25,000 nt of DNA from Strigamia acuminata (GCA_949358305.1 CASHSZ010000113.1:1-25000), one strand, 5' to 3'. Positions 7,442 to 20,299 are shown, counted from the stretch's first letter. The notes: generated by a model not told the origin, from the sequence alone. Made by a program: numbers and translations.

Positions 7442-9189
7442 TGTTGCGAGCAGAAACGCAACAGAAATAATGTTAAGTTGAAAAAAGAGCTTCAGTTTTT
7501 TTACCTAAATCGACGGAATATTCATGTTGTTTTTTCCTTTGTCGTAAGCTATTCGGATCTTTGTTTATTGGTCGGAATATATCGCAGCAGAATCTTAAGT
7601 CGTAGAATTTTCGCCAGTAGTTTGAGATTCGGGCGTGTCGCGCCATCTTGTGTTAAGTTCGGGCATCGGACTTATCTACAAAGGAAAAGTTAAGGTTTTT
7701 AATTTCGGTTCCGGTTAGTTTGAATAGTTTTCGAGGACTTATCTGACACGGTACAGGCAGGCTTTGGGTCGCTAATTAAAGGCGATAACGGCGAGGATGG
7801 GTTTCAAAGTGAAAAGCGAAGTCGTCGCAGTTTATCGAGCGGTTTGGTCTGGCGAAACTCGTAGCGCACCCGGGAAGATGTTGTTTGTACCTGTAAATTT
7901 AAATCCATTAGTTTAGAAACCACTCCAGTAATTAAATGAATAGTTTTAGTTGTGATTTACCGTGGATTAAGGTCCGATGATTCGGCGTTGGGCCGAGGCG
8001 AAGCTTCGTTGGTCACCAAGGAGCGTTGATCGGCTAGATCCGCCATTAGAAGACAGTTGGTACAACGAGCCTCGTTTTCGGTTGAGATTTAATTTGATTC
8101 AGAATAAGATTTGCTCGAATTAAGTTTTTACTGTATGATTTTATTACGATTTCGAATTGATTAGCTGATTATTTCTTCGTTGTTTTGTGTTTCGGATAAG
8201 ATTTAATCGTTTAGTCGGGTGTCACGTGATTTGAGACATCGTGCATCTTTTCGGTCGAGTTCGGGTTTTATAACTCGCCCGCGAATAGCATTGGGTTTGG
8301 TGCGGGAGATGGGAATTTAATTCCGTGCTATGCAATAGATTTATTAAATGCGCACAAGGAGTGTTGAGGATGCATCATTTGAATTCTTTATTCGTATTAA
8401 AACAGTGACCAAGTCCGGGATGCGAGAATTGCGACTGATTAGATTAAGTCTCCGTTGACATTGATTAGGCGACGTCTCGTGGCGAAATGTAGCAGTTTTC
8501 GGGTTTTCGAGATTTCCATTCAATGTTTATTGAGGTTTTATATTTTTAAGGGTTTGCACCTTTCTTTCTATTTATTTCGCTGTATTAAATAATCATTAGT
8601 GTTTGAGTTATTTATATGCACGATTTTCGATATTAAAGATAAGTTTTTGGTGTAATTTGAACTCTCAACGGCCGTTCTTGTTCTGTTGTACGGAGGCCGT
8701 TTTGAGACATTGGGTTTTTGATATATTGTTGTTTATTTTATTAGTAGTGTACTCGTGTTGACGTTTATTGTTATTAGAGTCCGTGGCACGAGTTTATACA
8801 TTGTAAGAACAGTTATAGTTTTGATTTGAACGATTAAACATCGTTTTATTTTTGTTCGCAAATAAGAACGAGTGTTTCTTTTCGTTTTCACACGAGCGCG
8901 AGATTCGAATCTACGCCATCTTTGATTTGCGAAAGACGATATTGATATTCGAGCCCGAATATCCGCCAACCGTCATGTTTAGAGCAAAAGCCAGGTTCTC
9001 GAGTTTCGGTCGACATGGAGAGGACAATGAGGGCCAAGTCAGAAAACATGAGATGCGTTATCAGATGTCAGAATGGTTTCAATCGAGTCGAGTAGTTAAA
9101 AGTGCTGTGCGAAGATTTGATCGCTCGAATGTTTATTACGAGGTGCGTGAGTTGCCGGTTCTTGCAGCAATCACTGCTTGCTGGCAACA
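7442..9189 (+). repeat. 3' long terminal repeat (1748 bp)
   Basis: The same length and ends as the 5' LTR at a constant offset of 7003. The only difference I found is G at 7713 against T at 710. All hairpins of the 5' LTR are repeated: 7442-7463, 8663-8707, 8944-8963 and 9165-9183. It ends GGCAACA and is followed at once by the AACA target duplication and satellite sequence. Confidence 0.97.
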
Positions 9190-9193
9190 AACA
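9190..9193. repeat. Target-site duplication, right copy (AACA)
   Basis: AACA directly after the 3' LTR repeats 435-438. The following CCACAAGACC continues the satellite monomer from base 19, so no satellite bases beyond the duplication are gained or lost at the insertion point. Confidence 0.8.
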
Positions 9194-9875
9194 CCACAAG
9201 ACCAATGTCTCTGAATGTTCAGAAATAGTGTTTAAACCTTAGTAGAAGGCTCCAATGTAAGTTTTAGAAACATCCAATTGATGATTTGGGAGAATAGACT
9301 TTTGATCTCATCACAGTTGACTTAGCACAAACACCACAAGACCAATGTCTCTGAATGTTCAGAAATAGTGTTTAAACCTTAGTAGAAGGCTCCAATGTAA
9401 GTTTTAGAAACATCCAACCGATGATTTGGGAGAATAGACTTTTGATCTCATCACAGTTGACTTAGCACAAACACCAAAAGACCAATGTCTCTGAATGTTC
9501 AGAAATAGTGTTTAAACCTTAGTAGAAGGCTCCAATGTAAGTTTTAGAAACATCCAATTGATGATTTGGGAGAATAGACTTTTGATCTCATCACAGTTGA
9601 CTTAGCACAAACACCACAAGACCAATGTCTCTGAATGTTTAGAAATAGTGTTTAACCCTTAGTAGAAGGCTCCAATGTAAGTTTTAGAAACATCCAACCA
9701 ATGATTTGGGAGAATAGACTTTTGATCTCATCACAGTTGACTTAGCACAAACACCACAAGACCAATGTCTCTGAATGTTCAGAAATAGTGTTTAAACCTT
9801 AGTAGAAGGCTCCAATGTAAGTTTTAGAAACATCCAACCGATGATTTGGGAGAATAGACTTTTGATCTCATCACA
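9190..9875. repeat. Tail end of a higher-order unit: n-A-K-L-A
   Basis: The interrupted monomer, type N by its ATTGATG, resumes at 9190. It is followed by A (9316), K (9456), L (9596) and A (9736), then the P monomer that opens the next unit. The same N-A-K-L-A order occurs at 15939-16638, offset 6763, where N is preceded by L. Confidence 0.85.
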
Positions 9876-10169
9876 GTTGACTTAGCACAAACACCACAAG
9901 TCCAATGTCTCTGAATGTTCAGAAATAGTGTTTAAACCTTAGTAGAAGCCTTCAATATAAGTTTTAGCAACACCCAAGCAATAAATTTTGAAAAAAAAAT
10001 TTTGAGCTCATTTCACATCGCAGTTGACTTAGCACAAACACCACAAGACCAATGTCTCCAAATGTTCAGAAATAGTGTTTAAACCTTAGTAGAAGCCTTT
10101 AATATAAGTTTTAGCAACACCCAAACAATAAATTTTGAAAAAAAAATTTTGAGCTTATTTCACATCACA
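9876..10169. repeat. Pair of long 147-bp monomers (P-Q) with A-tract block
   Basis: P and Q replace the usual end of the monomer with AAATTTTG, a run of A and a second AAATTTTG, then GAGCTCATTTCACATCGCAG or a close variant. The same pair occurs at 13537-13831, 16639-16932, 20300-20594, 22842-23136 and 24684-24977. A single long R monomer occurs at 11010-11156, 14672-14818, 17773-17919, 21435-21581 and 23977-24123. The A-tract should favour curved or nucleosome-poor DNA; that is inference. Confidence 0.85.
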
Positions 10170-11576
10170 GTTGACTTAGCACAAACACCACAAGACCAAT
10201 GTCTCTGAATGTTCAGAAATAGTGTTTAAACCTTAGTAGAAGGCTCCAATGTAAGTTTTAGAAACATCCAACCAATGATTTGGGAGAATAGACTTTTGAT
10301 CTCATCACAGTTGACTTAGCACAAACACCACAAGACCAATGTCTCTGAATGTTCAGAAATAGTGTTTAAACCTTAGTAGAAGGCTCCAATGTAAGTTTTA
10401 GAAACATCCAATTGATGATTTGGGAGAATAGACTTTTGATCTCATCACAGTTGACTTAGCACAAACACCACAAGACCAATGTCTCTGAACGTTCAGAAAT
10501 AGTATTTAAACCTTAGTAGAAGCCTTCAATGTATGTTTTAGCAACATCCAAGCAATGATTTGGGAGAATAGACTTTTGATCTCATCACAGTTGACTTAGC
10601 ACAAACACCACAAGTCCAATGTCTCTGAATGTTCAGAAATAGTGTTTAAACCTTAGTAGAAGGCTCCAATGTAAGTTTTAGAAACATCCAACCGATGATT
10701 TGGGAGAATAGACTTTTGATCTCATCACAGTTGACTTAGCACAAACACCACAAGACCAATGTCTCTGAATGTTCAGAAATAGTGTTTAAACCTTAGTAGA
10801 AGGCTCCAATGTAAGTTTTAGAAACATCCAACCGATGATTTGGTTGAATAGACTTTTGATCTTATCACAGTTGACTTAGCACAAACACCACAAGACCAAT
10901 GTCTCTGAACGTTCAGAAATAGTATTTAAACCTTAGTAGAAGCCTTCAATGTAAGTTTTAGCAACATCCAAGCAATGATTTGGGAGAATAGACTTTTGAT
11001 CTCATCACAGTTGACTTAGCACAAACACCACAAGTCCAATGTCTCTGAATTTTCAGAAATAGTGTTTAAACCTTAGTAGAAGCCTTCAATATAAGTTTTA
11101 GCAACACCCAAGCATTAAATTTTGAAAAAAAAATTTTGAGCTCATTTCACATCGCAGTTGACTTAGCACAAACACCACAAGACCAATGTCTCTGAATGTT
11201 CAGAAATAGTGTTTAAACCTTAGTAGAAGCCTTCAATATAAGTTTTAGGAACATCCAACCGATGATTTGGGAGAATAGACTTTTGATCTCATCACAGTTG
11301 ACTTAGCACAAACACTACAAGACCAATGTCTCTGAATGTTCAGAAATAGTGTTTAAACCTTAGTAGAAGGCTCCAATGTAAGTTTTAGAAACATCCAACC
11401 GATGATTTGGGAGAATAGACTTTTGATCTCATCACAGTTGACTTAGCACAAACACCACAAGACCAATGTCTCTGAATGTTCAGAAATAGTGTTTAAACCT
11501 TAGTAGAAGGCTCCAATGTAAGTTTTAGAAACATCCAACCGATGATTTGGGAGAATAGACTTTTGATCTCATCACA

Positions 11577-13256
11577 GTTGACTTAGCACAAACACCACAA
11601 GACCAATGTCTCTGAATGTTCAGAAATAGTGTTTAAACCCTAGTAGAAAGCTCCAATGTAAGTTTTAGAAACATCCAACCAATCATTTGGGAGAATAGAC
11701 TTTTGATCTCATCACAGTTGACTTAGCACAAACACCACAAGACCAATGTCTCTGAATGTTCAGAAATAGTGTTTAAACCTTAGTAGAAGGCTCCAATGTA
11801 AGTTTTAGAAACATCCAACCAATGATTTGAGAGAATAGACTTTTGATCTCATCACAGTTGACTTAGCACAAACACCACAAGACCAATGTCTCTGAATGTT
11901 CAGAAATAGTGTTTAAACCTTAGTAGAAGGCTCCAATGTAAGTTTTAGAAACATCCAACCGATGATTTGGGAGAATAGACTTTTGATCTCATCACAGTTG
12001 ACTTAGCACAAACACCAAAAGACCAATGTCTCTGAATGTTCAGAAATAGTGTTTAAACCTTAGTAGAAGGCTCCAATGTAAGTTTTAGAAACATCCAATT
12101 GATGATTTGGGAGAATAGACTTTTGATCTCATCACAGTTGACTTAGCACAAACACCACAAGACCAATGGGTCTGAATGTTCAGAAATAGTGTTTAAACCT
12201 TAGTAGAAGGCTCCAATGTAAGTTTTAGAAACATCCAACCGATGATTTGGGAGAATAGACTTTTGATCTCATCACAGTTGACTTAGCACAAACACCAAAA
12301 GACCAATGTCTCTGAATGTTCAGAAATAGTGTTTAAACCTTAGTAGAAGGCTCCAATGTAAGTTTTAGAAACATCCAACCGATGATTTGGGAGAATAGAC
12401 TTTTGATCTCATCACAGTTGACTTAGCACAAACACCACAAGACCAATGTCTCTGAATGTTCAGAAATAGTGTTTAAACCCTAGTAGAAAGCTCCAATGTA
12501 AGTTTTAGAAACATCCAACCAATCATTTGGGAGAATAGACTTTTGATCTCATCACAGTTGACTTAGCACAAACACCACAAGACCAATGTCTCTGAATGTT
12601 CAGAAATAGTGTTTAAACCTTAGTAGAAGGCTCCAATGTAAGTTTTAGAAACATCCAACCAATGATTTGAGAGAATAGACTTTTGATCTCATCACAGTTG
12701 ACTTAGCACAAACACCACAAGACCAATGTCTCTGAATGTTCAGAAATAGTGTTTAAACCTTAGTAGAAGGCTCCAATGTAAGTTTTAGAAACATCCAACC
12801 GATGATTTGGGAGAATAGACTTTTGATCTCATCACAGTTGACTTAGCACAAACACCAAAAGACCAATGTCTCTGAATGTTCAGAAATAGTGTTTAAACCT
12901 TAGTAGAAGGCTCCAATGTAAGTTTTAGAAACATCCAATTGATGATTTGGGAGAATAGACTTTTGATCTCATCACAGTTGACTTAGCACAAACACCACAA
13001 GACCAATGGGTCTGAATGTTCAGAAATAGTGTTTAAACCTTAGTAGAAGGCTCCAATGTAAGTTTTAGAAACATCCAACCGATGATTTGGGAGAATAGAC
13101 TTTTGATCTCATCACAGTTGACTTAGCACAAACACCAAAAGACCAATGTCTCTGAATGTTCAGAAATAGTGTTTAAACCTTAGTAGAAGGCTCCAATGTA
13201 AGTTTTAGAAACATCCAATTGATGATTTGGGAGAATAGACTTTTGATCTCATCACA
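11577..13256. repeat. 840-bp tandem duplication inside unit 1
   Basis: The block D-E-A-K-G-K occurs twice in a row (11577-12416 and 12417-13256). The order and private variants (AATCATTTG, ATTTGAGAG, ATGGGTCTG) recur at exactly 840 bp. It is a recent unequal-exchange product, carried along into unit 3 at 18340-20019. Confidence 0.9.
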
Positions 13257-13536
13257 GTTGACTTAGCACAAACACCACAAGACCAATGTCTCTGAATGTT
13301 TAGAAATAGTGTTTAACCCTTAGTAGAAGGCTCCAATGTAAGTTTTAGAAACATCCAACCAATGATTTGGGAGAATAGACTTTTGATCTCATCACAGTTG
13401 ACTTAGCACAAACACCACAAGACCAATGTCTCTGAATGTTCAGAAATAGTGTTTAAACCTTAGTAGAAGGCTCCAATGTAAGTTTTAGAAACATCCAACC
13501 GATGATTTGGGAGAATAGACTTTTGATCTCATCACA

Positions 13537-16500
13537 GTTGACTTAGCACAAACACCACAAGTCCAATGTCTCTGAATGTTCAGAAATAGTGTTTAAACCT
13601 TAGTAGAAGCCTTCAATATAAGTTTTAGCAACACCCAAGCAATAAATTTTGAAAAAAAAATTTTGAGCTCATTTCACATCGCAGTTGACTTAGCAAGAAA
13701 AACCACAAGACCAATGTCTCCAAATGTTCAGAAATAGTGTTTAAACCTTAGTAGAAGCCTTTAATATAAGTTTTAGCAACACCCAAGCAATAAATTTTGA
13801 AAAAAAAATTTTGAGCTTATTTCACATCACAGTTGACTTAGCACAAACACCACAAGACCGATGTCTCTGAATGTTCAGAAATAGTGTTTAAACCTTAGTA
13901 GAAGGCTCCAATGTAAGTTTTAGAAACATCCAACCAATGATTTGGGAGAATAGACTTTTGATCTCATCACAGTTGACTTAGCACAAACACCACAAGACCA
14001 ATGTCTCTGAATGTTCAGAAATAGTGTTTAAACCTTAGTAGAAGGCTCCAATGTAAGTTTTAGAAACATCCAATTGATGATTTGGGAGAATAGACTTTTG
14101 ATCTCATCACAGTTGACTTAGCACAAACACCACAAGACCAATGTCTCTGAACGTTCAGAAATAGTATTTAAACCTTAGTAGAAGCCTTCAATGTATGTTT
14201 TAGCAACATCCAAGCAATGATTTGGGAGAATAGACTTTTGATCTCATCACAGTTGACTTAGCACAAACACCACAAGTCCAATGTCTCTGAATGTTCAGAA
14301 ATAGTGTTTAAACCTTAGTAGAAGGCTCCAATGTAAGTTTTAGAAACATCCAACCGATGATTTGGGAGAATAGACTTTTGATCTCATCACAGTTGACTTA
14401 GCACAAACACCACAAGACCAATGTCTCTGAATGTTCAGAAATAGTGTTTAAACCTTAGTAGAAGGCTCCAATGTAAGTTTTAGAAACATCCAACCGATGA
14501 TTTGGTTGAATAGACTTTTGATCTTATCACAGTTGACTTAGCACAAACACCACAAGACCAATGTCTCTGAACGTTCAGAAATAGTATTTAAACCTTAGTA
14601 GAAGCCTTCAATGTAAGTTTTAGCAACATCCAAGCAATGATTTGGGAGAATAGACTTTTGATCTCATCACGGTTGACTTAGCACAAACACCACAAGTCCA
14701 ATGTCTCTGAATTTTCAGAAATAGTGTTTAAGCCTTAGTAGAAGCCTTCAATATAAGTTTTAGCAACACCCAAGCATTAAATTTTGAAAAAAAAATTTTG
14801 AGCTCATTTCACATCGCAGTTGACTTAGCACAAACACCACAAGACCAATGTCTCTGAATGTTCAGAAATAGTGTTTAAACCTTAGTAGAAGCCTTCAATA
14901 TAAGTTTTAGAAACATCCAACCGATGATTTGGGAGAATAGACTTTTGATCTCATCACAGTTGACTTAGCACAAACACCACAAGACCAATGTCTCTGAATG
15001 TTCAAAAATAGTGTTTAAACTTTAGTAGAAGGCTCCAATGTAAGTTTTAGAAACATTCAACCGATGATTTGGGAGAATAGACTTTTGATCTCATCACAGT
15101 TGACTTAGCACAAACACCACAAGACCAATGTCTCTGAATGTTCAGAAATAGTGTTTAAACCTTAGTAGAAGGCTCCAATGTAAGTTTTAGAAACATCCAA
15201 CCAATGATTTGAGAGAATAGACTTTTGATCTCATCACAGTTGACTTAGCACAAACACCACAAGACCAATGTCTCTGAATGTTCAGAAATAGTGTTTAAAC
15301 CTTAGTAGAAGGCTCCAATGTAAGTTTTAGAAACATCCAACCGATGATTTGGGAGAATAGACTTTTGATCTCATCACAGTTGACTTAGCACAAACACCAA
15401 AAGACCAATGTCTCTGAATGTTCAGAAATAGTGTTTAAACCTTAGTAGAAGGCTCCAATGTAAGTTTTAGAAACATCCAATTGATGATTTGGGAGAATAG
15501 ACTTTTGATCTCATCACAGTTGACTTAGCACAAACACCACAAGACCAATGGGTCTGAATGTTCAGAAATAGTGTTTAAACCTTAGTAGAAGGCTCCAATG
15601 TAAGTTTTAGAAACATCCAACCGATGATTTGGGAGAATAGACTTTTGATCTCATCACAGTTGACTTAGCACAAACACCAAAAGACCAATGTCTCTGAATG
15701 TTCAGAAATAGTGTTTAAACCTTAGTAGAAGGCTCCAATGTAAGTTTTAGAAACATCCAATTGATGATTTGGGAGAATAGACTTTTGATCTCATCACAGT
15801 TGACTTAGCACAAACACCACAAGACCAATGTCTCTGAATGTTTAGAAATAGTGTTTAACCCTTAGTAGAAGGCTCCAATGTAAGTTTTAGAAACATCCAA
15901 CCAATGATTTGGGAGAATAGACTTTTGATCTCATCACAGTTGACTTAGCACAAACACCACAAGACCAATGTCTCTGAATGTTCAGAAATAGTGTTTAAAC
16001 CTTAGTAGAAGGCTCCAATGTAAGTTTTAGAAACATCCAATTGATGATTTGGGAGAATAGACTTTTGATCTCATCACAGTTGACTTAGCACAAACACCAC
16101 AAGACCAATGTCTCTGAATGTTCAGAAATAGTGTTTAAACCTTAGTAGAAGGCTCCAATGTAAGTTTTAGAAACATCCAACCGATGATTTGGGAGAATAG
16201 ACTTTTGATCTCATCACAGTTGACTTAGCACAAACACCAAAAGACCAATGTCTCTGAATGTTCAGAAATAGTGTTTAAACCTTAGTAGAAGGCTCCAATG
16301 TAAGTTTTAGAAACATCCAATTGATGATTTGGGAGAATAGACTTTTGATCTCATCACAGTTGACTTAGCACAAACACCACAAGACCAATGTCTCTGAATG
16401 TTTAGAAATAGTGTTTAACCCTTAGTAGAAGGCTCCAATGTAAGTTTTAGAAACATCCAACCAATGATTTGGGAGAATAGACTTTTGATCTCATCACAGT

Positions 16501-16638
16501 TGACTTAGCACAAACACCACAAGACCAATGTCTCTGAATGTTCAGAAATAGTGTTTAAACCTTAGTAGAAGGCTCCAATGTAAGTTTTAGAAACATCCAA
16601 CCGATGATTTGGGAGAATAGACTTTTGATCTCATCACA
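13537..16638. repeat. Higher-order unit 2, 22 monomers (3102 bp)
   Basis: The order is P Q' M' N C T W C2 R' S' U2, then E A K G K L N A K L A. Its core differs from unit 1 by private variants: GCAAGAAAAACC in Q' (148 bp), GACCGATG in M', TTTAAGCCTT in R', and the U2 form. The tail holds a four-monomer addition (N A K L, 15939-16498) that is missing from the otherwise matching unit 4. Confidence 0.9.
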
Positions 16639-19600
16639 GTTGACTTAGCACAAACACCACAAGTCCAATGTCTCTGAATGTTCAGAAATAGTGTTTAAAC
16701 CTTAGTAGAAGCCTTCAATATAAGTTTTAGCAACACCCAAGCAATAAATTTTGAAAAAAAAATTTTGAGCTCATTTCACATCGCAGTTGACTTAGCACAA
16801 ACACCACAAGACCAATGTCTCCAAATGTTCAGAAATAGTGTTTAAACCTTAGTAGAAGCCTTTAATATAAGTTTTAGCAACACCCAAACAATAAATTTTG
16901 AAAAAAAAATTTTGAGCTTATTTCACATCACAGTTGACTTAGCACAAACACCACAAGACCAATGTCTCTGAATGTTCAGAAATAGTGTTTAAACCTTAGT
17001 AGAAGGCTCCAATGTAAGTTTTAGAAACATCCAACCAATGATTTGGGAGAATAGACTTTTGATCTCATCACAGTTGACTTAGCACAAACACCACAAGACC
17101 AATGTCTCTGAATGTTCAGAAATAGTGTTTAAACCTTAGTAGAAGGCTCCAATGTAAGTTTTAGAAACATCCAATTGATGATTTGGGAGAATAGACTTTT
17201 GATCTCATCACAGTTGACTTAGCACAAACACCACAAGACCAATGTCTCTGAACGTTCAGAAATAGTATTTAAACCTTAGTAGAAGCCTTCAATGTATGTT
17301 TTAGCAACATCCAAGCAATGATTTGGGAGAATAGACTTTTGATCTCATCACAGTTGACTTAGCACAAACACCACAAGTCCAATGTCTCTGAATGTTCAGA
17401 AATAGTGTTTAAACCTTAGTAGAAGGCTCCAATGTAAGTTTTAGAAACATCCAACCGATGATTTGGGAGAATAGACTTTTGATCTCATCACAGTTGACTT
17501 AGCACAAACACCACAAGACCAATGTCTCTGAATGTTCAGAAATAGTGTTTAAACCTTAGTAGAAGGCTCCAATGTAAGTTTTAGAAACATCCAACCGATG
17601 ATTTGGTTGAATAGACTTTTGATCTTATCACAGTTGACTTAGCACAAACACCACAAGACCAATGTCTCTGAACGTTCAGAAATAGTATTTAAACCTTAGT
17701 AGAAGCCTTCAATGTAAGTTTTAGCAACATCCAAGCAATGATTTGGGAGAATAGACTTTTGATCTCATCACAGTTGACTTAGCACAAACACCACAAGTCC
17801 AATGTCTCTGAATTTTCAGAAATAGTGTTTAAACCTTAGTAGAAGCCTTCAATATAAGTTTTAGCAACACCCAAGCATTAAATTTTGAAAAAAAAATTTT
17901 GAGCTCATTTCACATCGCAGTTGACTTAGCACAAACACCACAAGACCAATGTCTCTGAATGTTCAGAAATAGTGTTTAAACCTTAGTAGAAGCCTTCAAT
18001 ATAAGTTTTAGGAACATCCAACCGATGATTTGGGAGAATAGACTTTTGATCTCATCACAGTTGACTTAGCACAAACACTACAAGACCAATGTCTCTGAAT
18101 GTTCAGAAATAGTGTTTAAACCTTAGTAGAAGGCTCCAATGTAAGTTTTAGAAACATCCAACCGATGATTTGGGAGAATAGACTTTTGATCTCATCACAG
18201 TTGACTTAGCACAAACACCACAAGACCAATGTCTCTGAATGTTCAGAAATAGTGTTTAAACCTTAGTAGAAGGCTCCAATGTAAGTTTTAGAAACATCCA
18301 ACCGATGATTTGGGAGAATAGACTTTTGATCTCATCACAGTTGACTTAGCACAAACACCACAAGACCAATGTCTCTGAATGTTCAGAAATAGTGTTTAAA
18401 CCCTAGTAGAAAGCTCCAATGTAAGTTTTAGAAACATCCAACCAATCATTTGGGAGAATAGACTTTTGATCTCATCACAGTTGACTTAGCACAAACACCA
18501 CAAGACCAATGTCTCTGAATGTTCAGAAATAGTGTTTAAACCTTAGTAGAAGGCTCCAATGTAAGTTTTAGAAACATCCAACCAATGATTTGAGAGAATA
18601 GACTTTTGATCTCATCACAGTTGACTTAGCACAAACACCACAAGACCAATGTCTCTGAATGTTCAGAAATAGTGTTTAAACCTTAGTAGAAGGCTCCAAT
18701 GTAAGTTTTAGAAACATCCAACCGATGATTTGGGAGAATAGACTTTTGATCTCATCACAGTTGACTTAGCACAAACACCAAAAGACCAATGTCTCTGAAT
18801 GTTCAGAAATAGTGTTTAAACCTTAGTAGAAGGCTCCAATGTAAGTTTTAGAAACATCCAATTGATGATTTGGGAGAATAGACTTTTGATCTCATCACAG
18901 TTGACTTAGCACAAACACCACAAGACCAATGGGTCTGAATGTTCAGAAATAGTGTTTAAACCTTAGTAGAAGGCTCCAATGTAAGTTTTAGAAACATCCA
19001 ACCGATGATTTGGGAGAATAGACTTTTGATCTCATCACAGTTGACTTAGCACAAACACCAAAAGACCAATGTCTCTGAATGTTCAGAAATAGTGTTTAAA
19101 CCTTAGTAGAAGGCTCCAATGTAAGTTTTAGAAACATCCAACCGATGATTTGGGAGAATAGACTTTTGATCTCATCACAGTTGACTTAGCACAAACACCA
19201 CAAGACCAATGTCTCTGAATGTTCAGAAATAGTGTTTAAACCCTAGTAGAAAGCTCCAATGTAAGTTTTAGAAACATCCAACCAATCATTTGGGAGAATA
19301 GACTTTTGATCTCATCACAGTTGACTTAGCACAAACACCACAAGACCAATGTCTCTGAATGTTCAGAAATAGTGTTTAAACCTTAGTAGAAGGCTCCAAT
19401 GTAAGTTTTAGAAACATCCAACCAATGATTTGAGAGAATAGACTTTTGATCTCATCACAGTTGACTTAGCACAAACACCACAAGACCAATGTCTCTGAAT
19501 GTTCAGAAATAGTGTTTAAACCTTAGTAGAAGGCTCCAATGTAAGTTTTAGAAACATCCAACCGATGATTTGGGAGAATAGACTTTTGATCTCATCACAG

Positions 19601-20299
19601 TTGACTTAGCACAAACACCAAAAGACCAATGTCTCTGAATGTTCAGAAATAGTGTTTAAACCTTAGTAGAAGGCTCCAATGTAAGTTTTAGAAACATCCA
19701 ATTGATGATTTGGGAGAATAGACTTTTGATCTCATCACAGTTGACTTAGCACAAACACCACAAGACCAATGGGTCTGAATGTTCAGAAATAGTGTTTAAA
19801 CCTTAGTAGAAGGCTCCAATGTAAGTTTTAGAAACATCCAACCGATGATTTGGGAGAATAGACTTTTGATCTCATCACAGTTGACTTAGCACAAACACCA
19901 AAAGACCAATGTCTCTGAATGTTCAGAAATAGTGTTTAAACCTTAGTAGAAGGCTCCAATGTAAGTTTTAGAAACATCCAATTGATGATTTGGGAGAATA
20001 GACTTTTGATCTCATCACAGTTGACTTAGCACAAACACCACAAGACCAATGTCTCTGAATGTTTAGAAATAGTGTTTAACCCTTAGTAGAAGGCTCCAAT
20101 GTAAGTTTTAGAAACATCCAACCAATGATTTGGGAGAATAGACTTTTGATCTCATCACAGTTGACTTAGCACAAACACCACAAGACCAATGTCTCTGAAT
20201 GTTCAGAAATAGTGTTTAAACCTTAGTAGAAGGCTCCAATGTAAGTTTTAGAAACATCCAACCGATGATTTGGGAGAATAGACTTTTGATCTCATCACA
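16639..20299. repeat. Higher-order unit 3, 26 monomers, copy of unit 1
   Basis: It has the same 26-monomer order as unit 1 at an offset of 6763 bp, including the CACTACAAG variant of U at 18060, the AAACAATAAA variant of Q at 16786 and the internal 840-bp duplication at 18340-20019. I saw no difference from unit 1 in the variants I compared. Confidence 0.9.

Larger units (their letters stand above)
439..9189 (+). mobile_element. Complete non-autonomous LTR retrotransposon (LARD-like)
   Basis: This 8751-bp element has two direct 1748-bp LTRs, TG...CA ends, a tRNA-type primer-binding site after the 5' LTR, a purine-rich tract before the 3' LTR and a short target duplication, so it is a retroposed insertion. 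The primer-site and purine-tract positions set the plus orientation. The LTRs differ at one base (T710/G7713), so insertion was recent. The 5255-bp interior encodes no recognisable gag or pol: I see no CCHC knuckle, no protease DTG/DSG, no YxDD box, no HHCC and no DDE arrangement in any open frame, and all frames are short. A structurally intact, young, non-coding element of this size fits a large retrotransposon derivative moved by proteins of a partner element. The superfamily cannot be assigned; the 4-bp duplication leans to Ty3/gypsy. Confidence 0.95.
9876..13536. repeat. Higher-order unit 1, 26 monomers (3661 bp)
   Basis: The order is P Q M N C T W C2 R S U, then A D E A K G K2 D E A K G K L A. 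The first 11 monomers are the core found in all five complete units. The tail contains a tandem duplication of the six-monomer block D-E-A-K-G-K (11577-12416 and 12417-13256, 840 bp apart); the copies differ in their last monomer (CCGATG against ATTGATG). It repeats at 16639-20299. Confidence 0.9.
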
